A DNA stretch of 64,000 nucleotides from Roseiarcus sp963794155 (GCA_963794155.1 CAWCCX010000022.1:1-64000), one strand, 5' to 3'. Counted from the first letter of the stretch, positions 16,849-26,618 are shown. The notes: a model not told the origin generated them from the sequence alone. Numbers and translations: made by a program.

Positions 16849-18237
16849 TCAGGCGATCTGCATGCCGTCCTCATAGCGCGCATGAGCCGAGCGCATCGTC
16901 ACCAATTCCTCGGCGGCGGTCGGGTGCACGGCCACGGTCGCGTCGATGTCGGCCTTGGTCGCGCCCATTGTCATCGCGACCGCGACGAGCTGGATCATTT
17001 CGGCCGCCTCGTGGGCGAGGATATGCGCGCCGACAATGCGGTCAGTGGCGCCGTCGACGATCAGCTTCATGATCGCGCGGTCGGCGCCGCCCGACACCGT
17101 CGCCTTCAGCGGCCGGAAATCGGTCTTGTACACGTGAACGCTCGGGAACCGCTGCAAGGCTTCGCGCTCGGTCAATCCGACCGCGCCGAGTTCCGGCGTG
17201 CCGAACACAGTGCTCGCGATCGTGTCGTAGCGGATCGGCGGCGCGCCCGGACCGAACAGCCGGTCGGCGAGCGTGTGCCCCTCGCGAATGGCGACCGGAG
17301 TGAGGTCGACCCGGTGGGTGGCGTCGCCGATGGCGTGGATCGACGGTACGTTGCTGGTCAGATTGTCGTCGACCTTGACCGCGCCATGGGCGGCGCTGAG
17401 CTCGACCCCGGCGGCCTCGAGGCCGAGCCCCGCAGTGTTCGGCAGGCGGCCGGTCGCGATCAGCACCTGATCCGCTTCGACGACGACGCCGTCGGACATG
17501 AGGACGCTGAGCGAGCCGTCGCGCGCTCTTTCGATGCGCGTCGGCAATGAGCCGAAACGGAAGGTCACGCCCGCCCGCGCCATCGCGTCGCGCATGCCGT
17601 TGCGCATGTCGTCGTCGAAGCCGCGCAGGACGTTGGGCGCACGCATGACCTGGGTGACCTTCGACCCCAGGCGCTGGAACAGCGACGCGAATTCGACCGC
17701 GATATAGCCGCCGCCGACCACCAGAAGCCGGGGCGGAAAGACCGGCAAATCGAAGAGCTCGTTCGAGGTGATTGCGTGCTCAATTCCCTCGACGCCGCGA
17801 AGCAACGTCGGATGCGAGCCGCAGGCGATGAGAATATGGCGGGCGGTGATCTCCGCCCCGTCGGCGAGGCGCACGCGGTGCGGGTCGCCGACGATCGCCC
17901 GCTCCTCGATGAGCTTCGCGCCGGACCGGGCGAGATTGGCGCGGTAGGCGTCGGACAGCCGGCCGATTTCCTTGTCCTTGGCCGCAACGAGGGTCGGCCA
18001 GTCGAACTTGGGCTCGCCGATGCTCCAGCCGAACCCCGCCGAATCGCGGAAGTCGTCGGCGAAGCGGCTGGCGTAGACGTAAAGCTTCTTCGGCACGCAG
18101 CCGCGGATGACGCAGGTGCCGCCGACCCGGCTTTCCTCGGCCACGAGCGTTTTGGCCCCATGGCCGGCGGCGATGCGGGCCGCCCGCACGCCGCCCGATC
18201 CTGCGCCGATGACGAAAAAATCGACGTCGAAGGCCAT
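16849..18237 (-). CDS. gor: Glutathione-disulfide reductase
   Basis: 462 residues, full length. The FAD motif is GAGSGGVRAA at 11-20, the redox-active disulfide C42-x4-C47 is in GGTCVIRGCVPKK, and the NADPH motif is VVGGGYIAVEFA. The C-terminal dimer motif HPTAAEE (H438) supplies the active-site base. It reduces GSSG with NADPH in the cytosol. VIRGCVPKK favours glutathione reductase over lipoamide dehydrogenase. The gene is followed on the same strand by DUF2059 and preceded by rpiA further upstream (rpiA-DUF2059-gor order), a common alphaproteobacterial cluster. Confidence 0.95.
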   Translation of the reverse strand: MAFDVDFFVIGAGSGGVRAARIAAGHGAKTLVAEESRVGGTCVIRGCVPKKLYVYASRFADDFRDSAGFGWSIGEPKFDWPTLVAAKDKEIGRLSDAYRANLARSGAKLIEERAIVGDPHRVRLADGAEITARHILIACGSHPTLLRGVEGIEHAITSNELFDLPVFPPRLLVVGGGYIAVEFASLFQRLGSKVTQVMRAPNVLRGFDDDMRNGMRDAMARAGVTFRFGSLPTRIERARDGSLSVLMSDGVVVEADQVLIATGRLPNTAGLGLEAAGVELSAAHGAVKVDDNLTSNVPSIHAIGDATHRVDLTPVAIREGHTLADRLFGPGAPPIRYDTIASTVFGTPELGAVGLTEREALQRFPSVHVYKTDFRPLKATVSGGADRAIMKLIVDGATDRIVGAHILAHEAAEMIQLVAVAMTMGATKADIDATVAVHPTAAEELVTMRSAHARYEDGMQIA

Positions 18238-18272
18238 GATTGACGCTCTCCGTCGCTCGACCGCGGGCGATT

Positions 18273-18863
18273 CTAGAAGTCGAGGCCCTTCTTCTTCATC
18301 TCCTGACGGGCGCGCTCGACAATCTCGGTCGATAACTTGTCGCGCCAGGGCGTTGTCACGTCGGAGAGCTTTTGCAGAAACACGGGCATGACCTCGACAT
18401 ATTTCTTGCCCGGCGGACTCTCGAAGAAGGCTGCGACGTCGGTGATCTCTTTCTCGGACATTTGCGCGGCCAGAATTGTCGCCGCCTCGTCGTACGTCTG
18501 CTGCGCGGTCTTGTCGAATTCGGGCTGAATCGCCCTGAGGGTCGCGCGCAGCGAATCCCTCAGTTCAGGCCGGCTCCTGAGGATGTTCGTTTCGAGCTCG
18601 GTGAGCATGCCTGGAACAACGAGCGCCATCGATTGCTTGACGCCAATGACTCCGAGAATCTTGTCGGCGGCGGCGACGGCCGCAGCGGTCGGCGCGCCCG
18701 GGACCGGAGCAGGCGCAGCCGGCGCGTCAGGCGACGGCGCCGCAGGAGCCGCTGCGGCAGGGGCCGCGGGCGGGGTCGTGTCCGCCGCCTTTGCGGTTAG
18801 GCTCAGCGCCGCGAGCATGACGAAGACGAGATAGCTTCTGGCGCTTCGGGCGGGGGCGGGCAT
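18273..18863 (-). CDS. Exported DUF2059 protein
   Basis: 196 residues. A signal peptide (SYLVFVMLAALSLTAKA) is followed by an Ala/Pro-rich linker to about residue 62, then a helical DUF2059 domain. That domain contains KQTYDEA-like TAQQTYDEAATILAAQMSE, then DVAAFFESPPGKKY near residue 142. It is probably periplasmic; the biochemical role of the family is unknown. It sits between rpiA and gor, both on the same strand, with gaps of about 30 bp, so one transcript is likely. Confidence 0.85.
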   Translation of the reverse strand: MPAPARSARSYLVFVMLAALSLTAKAADTTPPAAPAAAAPAAPSPDAPAAPAPVPGAPTAAAVAAADKILGVIGVKQSMALVVPGMLTELETNILRSRPELRDSLRATLRAIQPEFDKTAQQTYDEAATILAAQMSEKEITDVAAFFESPPGKKYVEVMPVFLQKLSDVTTPWRDKLSTEIVERARQEMKKKGLDF

Positions 18864-18892
18864 GAACGTCTCCTGGGATGGAATTTCGATTT

Positions 18893-19600
18893 TCAGGCCG
18901 GGTCGCCAAGAACCTGAACGCCCTCGGCGCCGGCGATGATCGCGGTCCGCGCGAAGCCGACGAAGAGACCGTGCTCGACGACGCCGGGTATGAGCGACAG
19001 CGTCTCGCCCAACCGTTCGGGCTGATCGATCGCGCCGAGCGAACAGTCAAGAATATAGTGCCCTCCGTCGGTGACGAACGGCGTGGGCCCGCCGCGGAGG
19101 CTGATCCGGCCGGCGAGATCAAGGTCAGCGAAAGCGCGTTCGATATGCCTTTTCGTCGACCCGAGACCGAACGGAACGACCTCGACCGGCAGCGGAAACG
19201 CGCCAAGGCGCTGAACCAGCTTGGTCGAATCGGCGATGACCGCCATCCGCTTCGAGGCGGCGGCTACAATCTTCTCGCGCAATAGCGCCCCGCCGCCGCC
19301 CTTGATCAGCCTGAGCTCGAGGTCGATTTCGTCGGCCCCGTCGACCGTCAGATCGAGCTCCAAAAGGTCGTCCAGGGTGGAAAGCGGAATGCCGAGAGAC
19401 CTGGCCTGGGTCTCGGTCGCTTCGGATGTGCCGACGCAGAGAATCTCAAGACCGCCTTTGACCTGTTCCCCGACCAGATCGACGAAGCAGCGGGCGGTCG
19501 TGCCGGTGCCGAGGCCGAGCTTCATCCCGGGCCTTACGAGTTCGAGCGCCCGCCGGGCCGCCTCCCGTTTTTGCCGGTCTCTGTCCGCGGCTGCGGTCAT
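18893..19600 (-). CDS. rpiA: Ribose-5-phosphate isomerase A
   Basis: 235 residues. Conserved blocks are GLGTGTTARCF near 29, TVDGADEID near 87-95 and LIKGGGGALLREKIVA near 101, which supply the catalytic Asp, Lys and Glu. It interconverts ribose-5-phosphate and ribulose-5-phosphate in the pentose phosphate pathway. The ATG at 19600 is chosen because family similarity begins just after it; a longer frame upstream has no similarity. Confidence 0.93.
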   Translation of the reverse strand: MTAAADRDRQKREAARRALELVRPGMKLGLGTGTTARCFVDLVGEQVKGGLEILCVGTSEATETQARSLGIPLSTLDDLLELDLTVDGADEIDLELRLIKGGGGALLREKIVAAASKRMAVIADSTKLVQRLGAFPLPVEVVPFGLGSTKRHIERAFADLDLAGRISLRGGPTPFVTDGGHYILDCSLGAIDQPERLGETLSLIPGVVEHGLFVGFARTAIIAGAEGVQVLGDPA

Positions 19601-19799
19601 GGCCTCATTGGTTCCCGTTCGCCCAGGCTTGCGGCCGCCCCCTTCCATCCGAAACGAAGGCGACGCGAGACCGTCGACAAGCTTATCCGGAGCAACAGCC
19701 GCCGTTCGCCGCGGCGCGGCGGGGGTCGGGGTGAACCGTCGCTTTACCGGGTGACGCCAACGAAGGCAAACTCCTCGCGTCGCCCGCCCGTCAGAGGGC

Positions 19800-21086
19800 T
19801 TACTTCCGTCCGGCGTCGAGCACATCCTCGAACGTGCGCAATCCGGTTCTCGGCGCATTGACGAGCACCGCCATGTTGCCCGGCGCATGCTGGTTCTTCC
19901 ACATCTTGGTGTGGGCGACCGGGATCTGCGGCCACGGGAAGACTTCGGACATGCACGGGTCGATGCGGCGGTCGATCACGAATTTGTTCGCCGCCGAGGC
20001 CTGCTTGAGGTTGGCGAAGTGGGAGCCCTGGATGCGCTTTTGCCGCATCCAGACGAAGCGCGCGTCGAAGGTGAGGTTGAAGCCGGTCGTGCCGGCGCAG
20101 AACACCACCATGCCGCCGCGCTTCACTACGAAGCAGGAGACCGGGAACGTCTGTTCGCCGGGGTGCTCGAACACCGTGTCGACATCCTTCTTGCCGGTGA
20201 TGTCCCAGATCGCCTTCCCGAACTTTCGCGCGCCGGCCATATATCTTGCATATTCCGGCGAATTCACCTTCGGCAATTGGCCCCAACAATCGAAGTCCTT
20301 GCGATTGACGACCCCCTTTGCGCCAAGCGACATCACATATTCGCGCTTCGTCTCGTCCGAGATCACCCCGATCGCGTTGGCGCCGGCCGCCGCGCAAAGC
20401 TGGACGCCGAACACGCCCAGGCCGCCTGAAGCGCCCCACACGAGAACATTGTCGCCGGGCTTCAGGCGATGGGGTTCGTGGCCGAACAGCATGCGATAGG
20501 CGGTCGCGAGGGTGAGCGTATAAGATGCGCTCTCCTCCCACGTCAGATGAAGCGGACGCGCCATCAGCTGGCGGTCTTGCACCCGGCAAAACTGGGCGAA
20601 CGAGCCGTCGGGCGTCTCATAGCCCCAGATGCGCTGGGAGGCTGAGAACATCGGGTCGCCGCCGTTGCATTCTTCGTCGTCGCCATCGTCCTGATTGCAA
20701 TGAACGACCACCTCGTCGCCGACCTTCCACCGTTTCACTTTGGAGCCCACCGCCCAGACGATGCCCGACGCGTCGGAGCCGGCGATGTGATAGGGATTCT
20801 TGTGCACGTCGAGCGGGGAGACGGGCTCGCCCAGCGCCGCCCAGATGCCGTTATAGTTGACGCCCGCCGCCATCACGAAGACCAGCACGTCGTGACTGTC
20901 GAGCGCCCAGGTCGGGACGACCTCGATCTGCATCGACTTCTCCGGCGGTCCATGCCGGTCCTTGCGCACGACCCAGGCGTACATCGACGCCGGCACGTGA
21001 CCCAATGGCGGGATCTCGCCGATTTCGTAGAGATCCTTGTTCTGCGCCGCTTGAAGCGGCTCGGCGCCGACGGGGCGGGTGTTCAT
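19800..21086 (-). CDS. ccr: Crotonyl-CoA carboxylase/reductase
   Basis: 428 residues, typical length. The N terminus LYEIGEIPPLGHVPASMYAW is diagnostic for this subfamily of medium-chain dehydrogenases/reductases. Other landmarks are GVNYNGIWAALGEPVS, the NADPH-binding GASGGLGVFGVQL, and the CO2-pocket region around FEHPGEQTFPVS. It reductively carboxylates crotonyl-CoA to ethylmalonyl-CoA, the key step of the ethylmalonyl-CoA pathway. It is divergent from the ethylmalonyl-CoA mutase gene about 700 bp away, with a small membrane-protein gene between them. Confidence 0.95.
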   Translation of the reverse strand: MNTRPVGAEPLQAAQNKDLYEIGEIPPLGHVPASMYAWVVRKDRHGPPEKSMQIEVVPTWALDSHDVLVFVMAAGVNYNGIWAALGEPVSPLDVHKNPYHIAGSDASGIVWAVGSKVKRWKVGDEVVVHCNQDDGDDEECNGGDPMFSASQRIWGYETPDGSFAQFCRVQDRQLMARPLHLTWEESASYTLTLATAYRMLFGHEPHRLKPGDNVLVWGASGGLGVFGVQLCAAAGANAIGVISDETKREYVMSLGAKGVVNRKDFDCWGQLPKVNSPEYARYMAGARKFGKAIWDITGKKDVDTVFEHPGEQTFPVSCFVVKRGGMVVFCAGTTGFNLTFDARFVWMRQKRIQGSHFANLKQASAANKFVIDRRIDPCMSEVFPWPQIPVAHTKMWKNQHAPGNMAVLVNAPRTGLRTFEDVLDAGRK

Positions 21087-21321
21087 GGCTCCCTCAACGG
21101 ACAGCGTCCAGGTTAAGCGGCTGAAGACGAATTGGTGCTGTTATTGCGCCGCACAATCAACCATCGCGCTTGAGCGGGCGAAAATCAATCCGACTTTCGG
21201 CATTTCGCGGCGCTTCGCCCTTCGGCGACGAAGTTTACGCCATGGCAGGAAATCAGGCGTAGGCAAGGTTGATCGCCGCCACGGAATCTTGGTGGTCGAT
21301 GCGCGCCAAGGACCTGCGCTA

Positions 21322-21627
21322 ATGTCGAACTGGCCGTTGTTGCAATTGGTCTCGAATCTCGAAGGTTTCGACTTCGCGGCGTTCCTCCTGAGCGCTGTCG
21401 TCGCATTTTTTTCTGTCGGCTTTGCCGTCGACTACATCGTCGGTCGGCAAGGAATGGGTCCGTACTGGAACTCCTTCTTCGCCACGCTTGGCGCCTATGC
21501 CGGGCTCTGCGCCCACGATTGGTGGGTGAGGCCCCTTAGGGCCTATGAACCCTATCTCACGGTGGTCATGATTGTCGGGGGACTGCTGGCGACAATCATC
21601 GCCACGAGCGCGATCGCCCTGCGCTGA
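21322..21627 (+). CDS. Small three-helix membrane protein, unknown function
   Basis: 101 residues. Membrane segments are visible at about residues 17-40 (FAAFLLSAVVAFFSVGFAV), 50-66 and 77-98 (LTVVMIVGGLLATIIATSA). A conserved-looking HDWWVRPLRAYEP loop lies between the second and third. The ATG at 21322 is the first codon after which the sequence looks like protein; an earlier in-frame start at 21079 is implausible. It is placed between ccr and ecm but I have no evidence for a link to that pathway. Confidence 0.65.
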   Translation: MSNWPLLQLVSNLEGFDFAAFLLSAVVAFFSVGFAVDYIVGRQGMGPYWNSFFATLGAYAGLCAHDWWVRPLRAYEPYLTVVMIVGGLLATIIATSAIALR

Positions 21628-21777
21628 TCCGAGGCTCGGGGAGACCCGCGCGGCGGAGCGGTTCGGGGGACGACGGCGGCTGTGGCGCGGCCGCATGTTT
21701 TCTGTAATTGTGCCATGCACAAAACCCTTGGCGCGGGCGGTCGCGACGGTGGCCCGACGCGCTTTAGCGAGTGAATC

Positions 21778-23799
21778 ATGGCTGAGGCGAGCGAACCCAT
21801 GACTGCGGCGCGCGGCGCGCGGCGTGACAAGCCCTGGATCTTCCGCACCTATGCCGGCCACTCAACCGCGCGCGAATCCAATCGCCTCTACCGCCAGAAC
21901 CTGGCCAAGGGACAGACCGGCCTTTCGATCGCTTTTGACCTGCCGACCCAGACCGGTTTCGACAGCGACCATCCGCTCGCCCGCGGCGAAGTCGGCAAGG
22001 TCGGGGTAGCGATCTCGCATATCGGTGACATGCGGGCGCTGTTCGAGGCGATCCCGCTCGCCTCGATGAATACGTCGATGACCATCAACGCGACCGCGCC
22101 ATGGCTGATGGCGCTCTATATCGCGACCGCGGACGAACAGGGGGCGCTGCGAGCTGAGCTCCAGGGAACGACCCAGAATGACATCATCAAGGAATACCTG
22201 GCCCGGGGAGCCTATGTGTTCCCTCCCGACGCCTCTCTCCGCCTGACGAAGGACCTGATCCTCTTTTGCGCCCGAGAGACGCCGAAGTGGAATCCGATGA
22301 ACGTGTGTTCCTACCATTTGCAGGAAGCCGGCGCGACGCCGGTTCAGGAGTTGAGCTATGCGCTGGCGACAGCGATCGCCGTGCTCGAGCGGGTGCGCCA
22401 ATCCGGCGAGGTTGACGAAGCGAGCTTTGCCAATGTCGTCGGCGGGATGTCGTTCTTCGTCAACGCGGGGATGCGCTTCATAACCGAGCTCGCGAAGATG
22501 CGGGCCTTCGTCGAACTTTGGGACGAGATCACCCGCGACCGCTTCCGCGTCGCCGATCCGCTCAAGCGTCGATTCCGCTATGGTGTGCAGGTCAACTCGC
22601 TCGGCCTGACCGAGCAGCAGCCCGAAAACAACGCCTACCGTATCCTGATCGAAATGCTGTCGGTCGTGCTTTCGCGCGGGGCGCGGGCGCGCGCGGTGCA
22701 ATTGCCGGCGTGGAACGAGGCGCTCGGCCTGCCGCGGCCATTCGACCAGCAATGGTCCCTCCGACTGCAGCAGATCATGGCCTACGAGACGGATCTTCTG
22801 GAATTCGGCGACATTTTCGACGGCAGCAAGGAAATCGGGGCCCTGGTCGAGCAACTCAAGGACGAGGCTCGGGCCGAGATCGCCTCGATCGATGCGATGG
22901 GCGGCGCAGTCCGGGCGATCGAGACCGGCGTCCTCAAGACGCGCCTCGTGGAATCGAACACCCGCCGGCTCGAGGCGATCGAACGCGGCGACCAGATCGT
23001 GGTCGGCGTCAACGCCTTCATGAACTCCGAGCCGAGCCCGCTGACCGCCGGCGAGAACACGATTATGGTTCCCTCGGCCGAGGCGGAGGCGGAACAGATC
23101 GCAAGCCTCAAGGCCTGGCGCGCGGCCCGTGATCCTGCGCGAGTGCGGAAGGCGCTGCGGGCGCTGCGCATGGCGGCGGCGAGCGGGGCGAACATCATGC
23201 CCGCCTCGATCGAAGCGGCGAAGGCCGGCGTCACGACCGGCGAATGGGGAAACGCGCTCAGGGCTGAATTCGGCGAGTTCCGCGCTCCGACCGGGGTTTC
23301 TCCGAAGGCCCGGCAGGAGTCGGCCGATCTCGACGCGCTCCGAGCCGAGGTCGAGCGGGTGTCGCTCAAGCTGGGCCGGCGGATTAAGTTCCTCATCGGC
23401 AAGCCCGGGCTCGACGGCCATTCCAATGGGGCCGAGCAGATCGCCGCGAGGGCGCTCGACGCCGGGCTGGACGTAGTTTACGACGGCATCCGGTTCACGC
23501 CGGCCGAGATCGCCGAAAGCGCCAAAGCGGGCGTCCATTGCGTGGGCTTATCGATCCTCTCAGGGTCGCATGTCGCGCTGACCGAGGAGGTCATGACCGC
23601 TCTTCGCGCCGCCGGCCTCGGCCGGGTGCCGGTGATCGTCGGCGGCATCATCCCGCCCGCCGACGCGGAGCGGCTCAAGGCCGCGGGCGTCGCGGCGGTC
23701 TATACGCCCAAGGATTTCGAGATCAACGGGATCCTAGCGGCGATAGTGGCGGAGGTCGAAGCCCGACACGGCGAGGAGATGCGCCTGGCGCAATCCTGA
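21778..23799 (+). CDS. ecm: Ethylmalonyl-CoA mutase (MeaA-type)
   Basis: 673 residues with catalytic and cobalamin domains in one chain. The substrate domain has YAGHSTARESN near the N terminus, FDLPTQTGFDSDHPLARGEVG, and NPMNVCSYHLQEAGATPVQE. The B12 domain has D546-x-H548-x2-G551 (GLDGHSNG), whose histidine coordinates cobalt. It rearranges ethylmalonyl-CoA to methylsuccinyl-CoA after Ccr in the ethylmalonyl-CoA pathway. Length and the neighbouring ccr favour Ecm/MeaA over methylmalonyl-CoA mutase. The ATG at 21778 lies shortly upstream of the conserved start. Confidence 0.92.
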   Translation: MAEASEPMTAARGARRDKPWIFRTYAGHSTARESNRLYRQNLAKGQTGLSIAFDLPTQTGFDSDHPLARGEVGKVGVAISHIGDMRALFEAIPLASMNTSMTINATAPWLMALYIATADEQGALRAELQGTTQNDIIKEYLARGAYVFPPDASLRLTKDLILFCARETPKWNPMNVCSYHLQEAGATPVQELSYALATAIAVLERVRQSGEVDEASFANVVGGMSFFVNAGMRFITELAKMRAFVELWDEITRDRFRVADPLKRRFRYGVQVNSLGLTEQQPENNAYRILIEMLSVVLSRGARARAVQLPAWNEALGLPRPFDQQWSLRLQQIMAYETDLLEFGDIFDGSKEIGALVEQLKDEARAEIASIDAMGGAVRAIETGVLKTRLVESNTRRLEAIERGDQIVVGVNAFMNSEPSPLTAGENTIMVPSAEAEAEQIASLKAWRAARDPARVRKALRALRMAAASGANIMPASIEAAKAGVTTGEWGNALRAEFGEFRAPTGVSPKARQESADLDALRAEVERVSLKLGRRIKFLIGKPGLDGHSNGAEQIAARALDAGLDVVYDGIRFTPAEIAESAKAGVHCVGLSILSGSHVALTEEVMTALRAAGLGRVPVIVGGIIPPADAERLKAAGVAAVYTPKDFEINGILAAIVAEVEARHGEEMRLAQS

Positions 23800-23812
23800 A
23801 GGCGTCAGCGCC

Positions 23813-24538
23813 TCAGGCCATGTATTGCCCGCCGTTGGCGGACAAAGTCGCACCGGTGATGAAGCCCGAGTCGTCGGAAGCGAGGAAAACGACGCACCGG
23901 GCGACCTCTTCCGGTTGGCCAAGGCGGCGCACTGGAATCTGCGGCAAGATCGACTTTTCGAGCACTTCCTTGGGTATGGCCATCGCCATCTCGGTAGCGA
24001 TATAGCCCGGGCAGATCGCGTTGACGGTGACGCCCTTGTTGGCGCTTTCCTGCGCCAGCGCCTTGGTGAAGCCGATGTCGCCGGCCTTCGAGGCCGAATA
24101 GTTGCTCTGCCCCATCTGCCCCTTCTGGCCGTTGATCGAAGAGATGTTGATGATGCGGCCGAAACCGCGCTCGCGCATCCCTTCGATGACGGGGCGGCAC
24201 ATGTTGAACAGGGAATTGAGGTTTGTGTTGATGACGTCGTACCATTGCTCCGGCGTCATCTTGTGGAACATTCCGTCCTTGGTGATCCCGGCGTTGTTGA
24301 CGAGAATATCGACCGGCCCGAGATCTTTGGCGACTTGGGCAAGCCCGGCCACGCACTCGTCATACTTGGCCACGTTCCACTTGTAGACGTGAACGCCGGT
24401 TTCGGCCTTGAATTTGGCGGCGGCCTCCTCGTTGGAATGATAGGTCGCACCAACTTCGCAGCCCGCGGCCTTTAGCGCCTTCGAAACGGCCGCGCCAATG
24501 CCGCGCGTGCCGCCAGTGACTACCGCAACTCTCGCCAT
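23813..24538 (-). CDS. phbB: Acetoacetyl-CoA reductase
   Basis: 241 residues, standard PhaB/PhbB size. It has TGGTRGIG at 8-15, NNAGITKDG, the catalytic serine in NISSINGQKGQMGQ, the Y-x3-K in NYSASKAG, and the C-terminal TGATLSANGGQYM ending. It reduces acetoacetyl-CoA to (R)-3-hydroxybutyryl-CoA with NADPH for PHB synthesis. The ATG at 24538 follows a strong GGGGAGGGAA ribosome site. It is downstream of phbA with a 76 bp gap on the same strand. Its stop lies 14 bp from that of convergent ecm. Confidence 0.95.
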   Translation of the reverse strand: MARVAVVTGGTRGIGAAVSKALKAAGCEVGATYHSNEEAAAKFKAETGVHVYKWNVAKYDECVAGLAQVAKDLGPVDILVNNAGITKDGMFHKMTPEQWYDVINTNLNSLFNMCRPVIEGMRERGFGRIINISSINGQKGQMGQSNYSASKAGDIGFTKALAQESANKGVTVNAICPGYIATEMAMAIPKEVLEKSILPQIPVRRLGQPEEVARCVVFLASDDSGFITGATLSANGGQYMA

Positions 24539-24614
24539 GTTCCCTCCCCAGGGACGGTTATGACGCCGCGCTTTGCGTCGGCGCGCGCTAAGTTTTACCC
24601 GCAAACCATAGGAC

Positions 24615-25793
24615 TTAGCGTTCGACCGCCATTGCGATGCCCATCCCGCCGCCGATGCAAAGCGTCGCCAGGCCCTTTTTCGCGTTGCGGCGGGCCATTT
24701 CGTGCAGCAGGGTCGTCAGCACCCGGGCGCCCGAGGCGCCGATCGGATGGCCGATCGCAATCGCCCCGCCATTGACGTTGACGATTGCCGGATCCCAGGC
24801 CAGGTCCTTGTTGACCGCGAGCGCCTGAGCAGCGAAGGCTTCGTTGGCTTCGACCAAGTCGAGGTCCTTGACCGACCACCCAGCCTTTTCCAGCGCCTTG
24901 CGGCTGGCCGGGATCGGCCCGGTTCCCATGATCGCCGGGTCGACGCCCGCCGTCGCCCAGGAGACGATGCGCGCCATCGGCGTGAGCCCGCGCCGCTTGG
25001 CCTCGGCGGCGCTCATGATGACCAGGGCGGCTGCCCCGTCGTTGAGGCCCGAAGCGTTGGCTGCGGTCACCGTCCCATCTTTGGAAAAGGCCGGCTTGAG
25101 TTTTGCCATCGCCTCGTAAGTGGCGCCGGCGCGCGGATATTCGTCGGAGTCGACGACAATATCGCCCTTGCGGGTCGATATCGTCACCGGCACAATTTCA
25201 TCCTTGAACCGGCCGGCCTTTTGCGCCGCCTCCGCCTTGTTCTGGGAGCCGACGGCGAATCGATCCTGGTCCTCGCGGCTGATCTGCCACTTTTTGGAGA
25301 TGTTCTCAGCCGTGTTGCCCATGTGGTAGCCGTGGAAGGCGTCGATGAGACCGTCTTGCAACATCGTGTCGACGAGCTTCAGTTCGCCCATCTTGACCCC
25401 GCTGCGCAGATAGGCAGCGTGGGGGGCGAACGACATCAATTCCTGGCCGCCGGCGACGATGATGTTGGCGTCGCCGCTGACGATCTGCTGCATTCCGAGC
25501 GCAACCGCGCGCAGGCCGCTGCCGCAGAGCTGATTGACGCCGAAAGCCGTCTTTTCCTGAGGGATGCCGGCCTTCATCGCCGCCTGGCGGGCCGGATTCT
25601 GGCCCTGCGCCGCAGTGAGGATCTGGCCGAGTATGACTTCGTCCACCTCCCCCGCGTCGACATTCGCCGCCTCGAGAGCGCCCTTGATGGCGACCGCGCC
25701 GAGGTCGTGCGCGGGCGTCGTGCCGAACGCGCCGTTGAACGAGCCTACAGCAGTCCTCTTTGCGCTGGCGATCACGATCTCAGAGGCAGGCAT
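24615..25793 (-). CDS. phbA: Acetyl-CoA acetyltransferase (beta-ketothiolase)
   Basis: 392 residues. The nucleophile is C90 (NQLCGSGLRA), the histidine is in GHPIGASGA (H349) and the second cysteine is C379 (CIGGGMG). It condenses two acetyl-CoA to acetoacetyl-CoA, feeding PHB and, through crotonyl-CoA, the ethylmalonyl-CoA pathway. It is first in the phbAB transcript and divergent from phaR. The 234 bp between them probably contains both promoters and a PhaR site, although I could not identify an operator. Confidence 0.95.
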   Translation of the reverse strand: MPASEIVIASAKRTAVGSFNGAFGTTPAHDLGAVAIKGALEAANVDAGEVDEVILGQILTAAQGQNPARQAAMKAGIPQEKTAFGVNQLCGSGLRAVALGMQQIVSGDANIIVAGGQELMSFAPHAAYLRSGVKMGELKLVDTMLQDGLIDAFHGYHMGNTAENISKKWQISREDQDRFAVGSQNKAEAAQKAGRFKDEIVPVTISTRKGDIVVDSDEYPRAGATYEAMAKLKPAFSKDGTVTAANASGLNDGAAALVIMSAAEAKRRGLTPMARIVSWATAGVDPAIMGTGPIPASRKALEKAGWSVKDLDLVEANEAFAAQALAVNKDLAWDPAIVNVNGGAIAIGHPIGASGARVLTTLLHEMARRNAKKGLATLCIGGGMGIAMAVER

Positions 25794-26027
25794 GTCATTC
25801 TCCCTATCGAACGATGTCGGCGGCTACGCCTCGATCGCGTGGCTTGTACACGATCTTTCACGAGCGGCGCCAGCACTCATATAGGCGTCGCCGCGCGCCG
25901 GCGCGAGTCGGCTGGAATTGGGCCCATTTGCGGGCGTTGCGCCGCAAAAAAAAGTTTGTCGCGCAGCAAAAAACGCTTATCTTGTGTTGACCCGCAAGGG
26001 CCCGCGTCACCTGGGACCCGCAACCTC

Positions 26028-26612
26028 ATGCCCAATTCCACTCCGACCACCATTAAAAAATACGCCAACCGCCGGCTCTATAATACCGCGTCGAGCGCCT
26101 ACGTTACCTTGGCCGACCTGGCGAAAATGGTGAAAGGCGGAGAGGATTTCATCGTCTATGACGCCAAGACGAATGAAGACATCACCCGCTCGGTGCTCAC
26201 CCAGATCATCTTCGAGCAGGAAGGCATCGAGGGCCAGTCGCTGTTGCCGACGACATTCCTGCGCCAGCTCATTCGTTTCTACGGCGACAGCATGCAAGCG
26301 ATCCTGCCGAGCTACCTCGAGTTCTCGATCGACCGGTTTTCGGGCGAGCAACAGGCGATGCGCGAAGCGGCGAGCCGCATGTTCGGTCCGGATGCCTTTG
26401 CCGCTGGCTCCTTCGGCGCCTTGCAGGAACTGACCAAGAAGAATTTCGCTGCTTTCAATCAGGCGCTGGCGATGTTCTCGCCGTTCACGGGCGCAAAGCC
26501 CGCCCTGGAAGCACCGGCGAAGAAGGCGAATTCCGAGGACGACATCGACGAATTGCGCACTCAGCTCTCGGACATGCAAAAGCGGCTCGAATCGTTGGCC
26601 AAGAAGAGCTGA
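26028..26612 (+). CDS. phaR: Polyhydroxyalkanoate synthesis repressor
   Basis: 194 residues. The N-terminal PHA regulator DNA-binding domain shows IKKYANRRLYNTASSAYVTL (residues 8-27). A PHB-accumulation domain with LTQIIFEQE and LRQLIRFYGDSMQ follows, then a Lys-rich helical tail that may form a coiled coil. PhaR binds PHB granules and DNA, repressing phasin and its own gene until polymer appears. The ATG at 26028 is used because family similarity begins a few codons later. The divergent phbAB operon is a plausible target. Confidence 0.93.
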   Translation: MPNSTPTTIKKYANRRLYNTASSAYVTLADLAKMVKGGEDFIVYDAKTNEDITRSVLTQIIFEQEGIEGQSLLPTTFLRQLIRFYGDSMQAILPSYLEFSIDRFSGEQQAMREAASRMFGPDAFAAGSFGALQELTKKNFAAFNQALAMFSPFTGAKPALEAPAKKANSEDDIDELRTQLSDMQKRLESLAKKS

Positions 26613-26618
26613 GAGGTT

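Noticed and set aside
24702..26027. A long plus-strand upstream extension of phaR
   Set aside because: The extension is antisense to phbA and has no similarity. Family sequence begins at ATG 26028.
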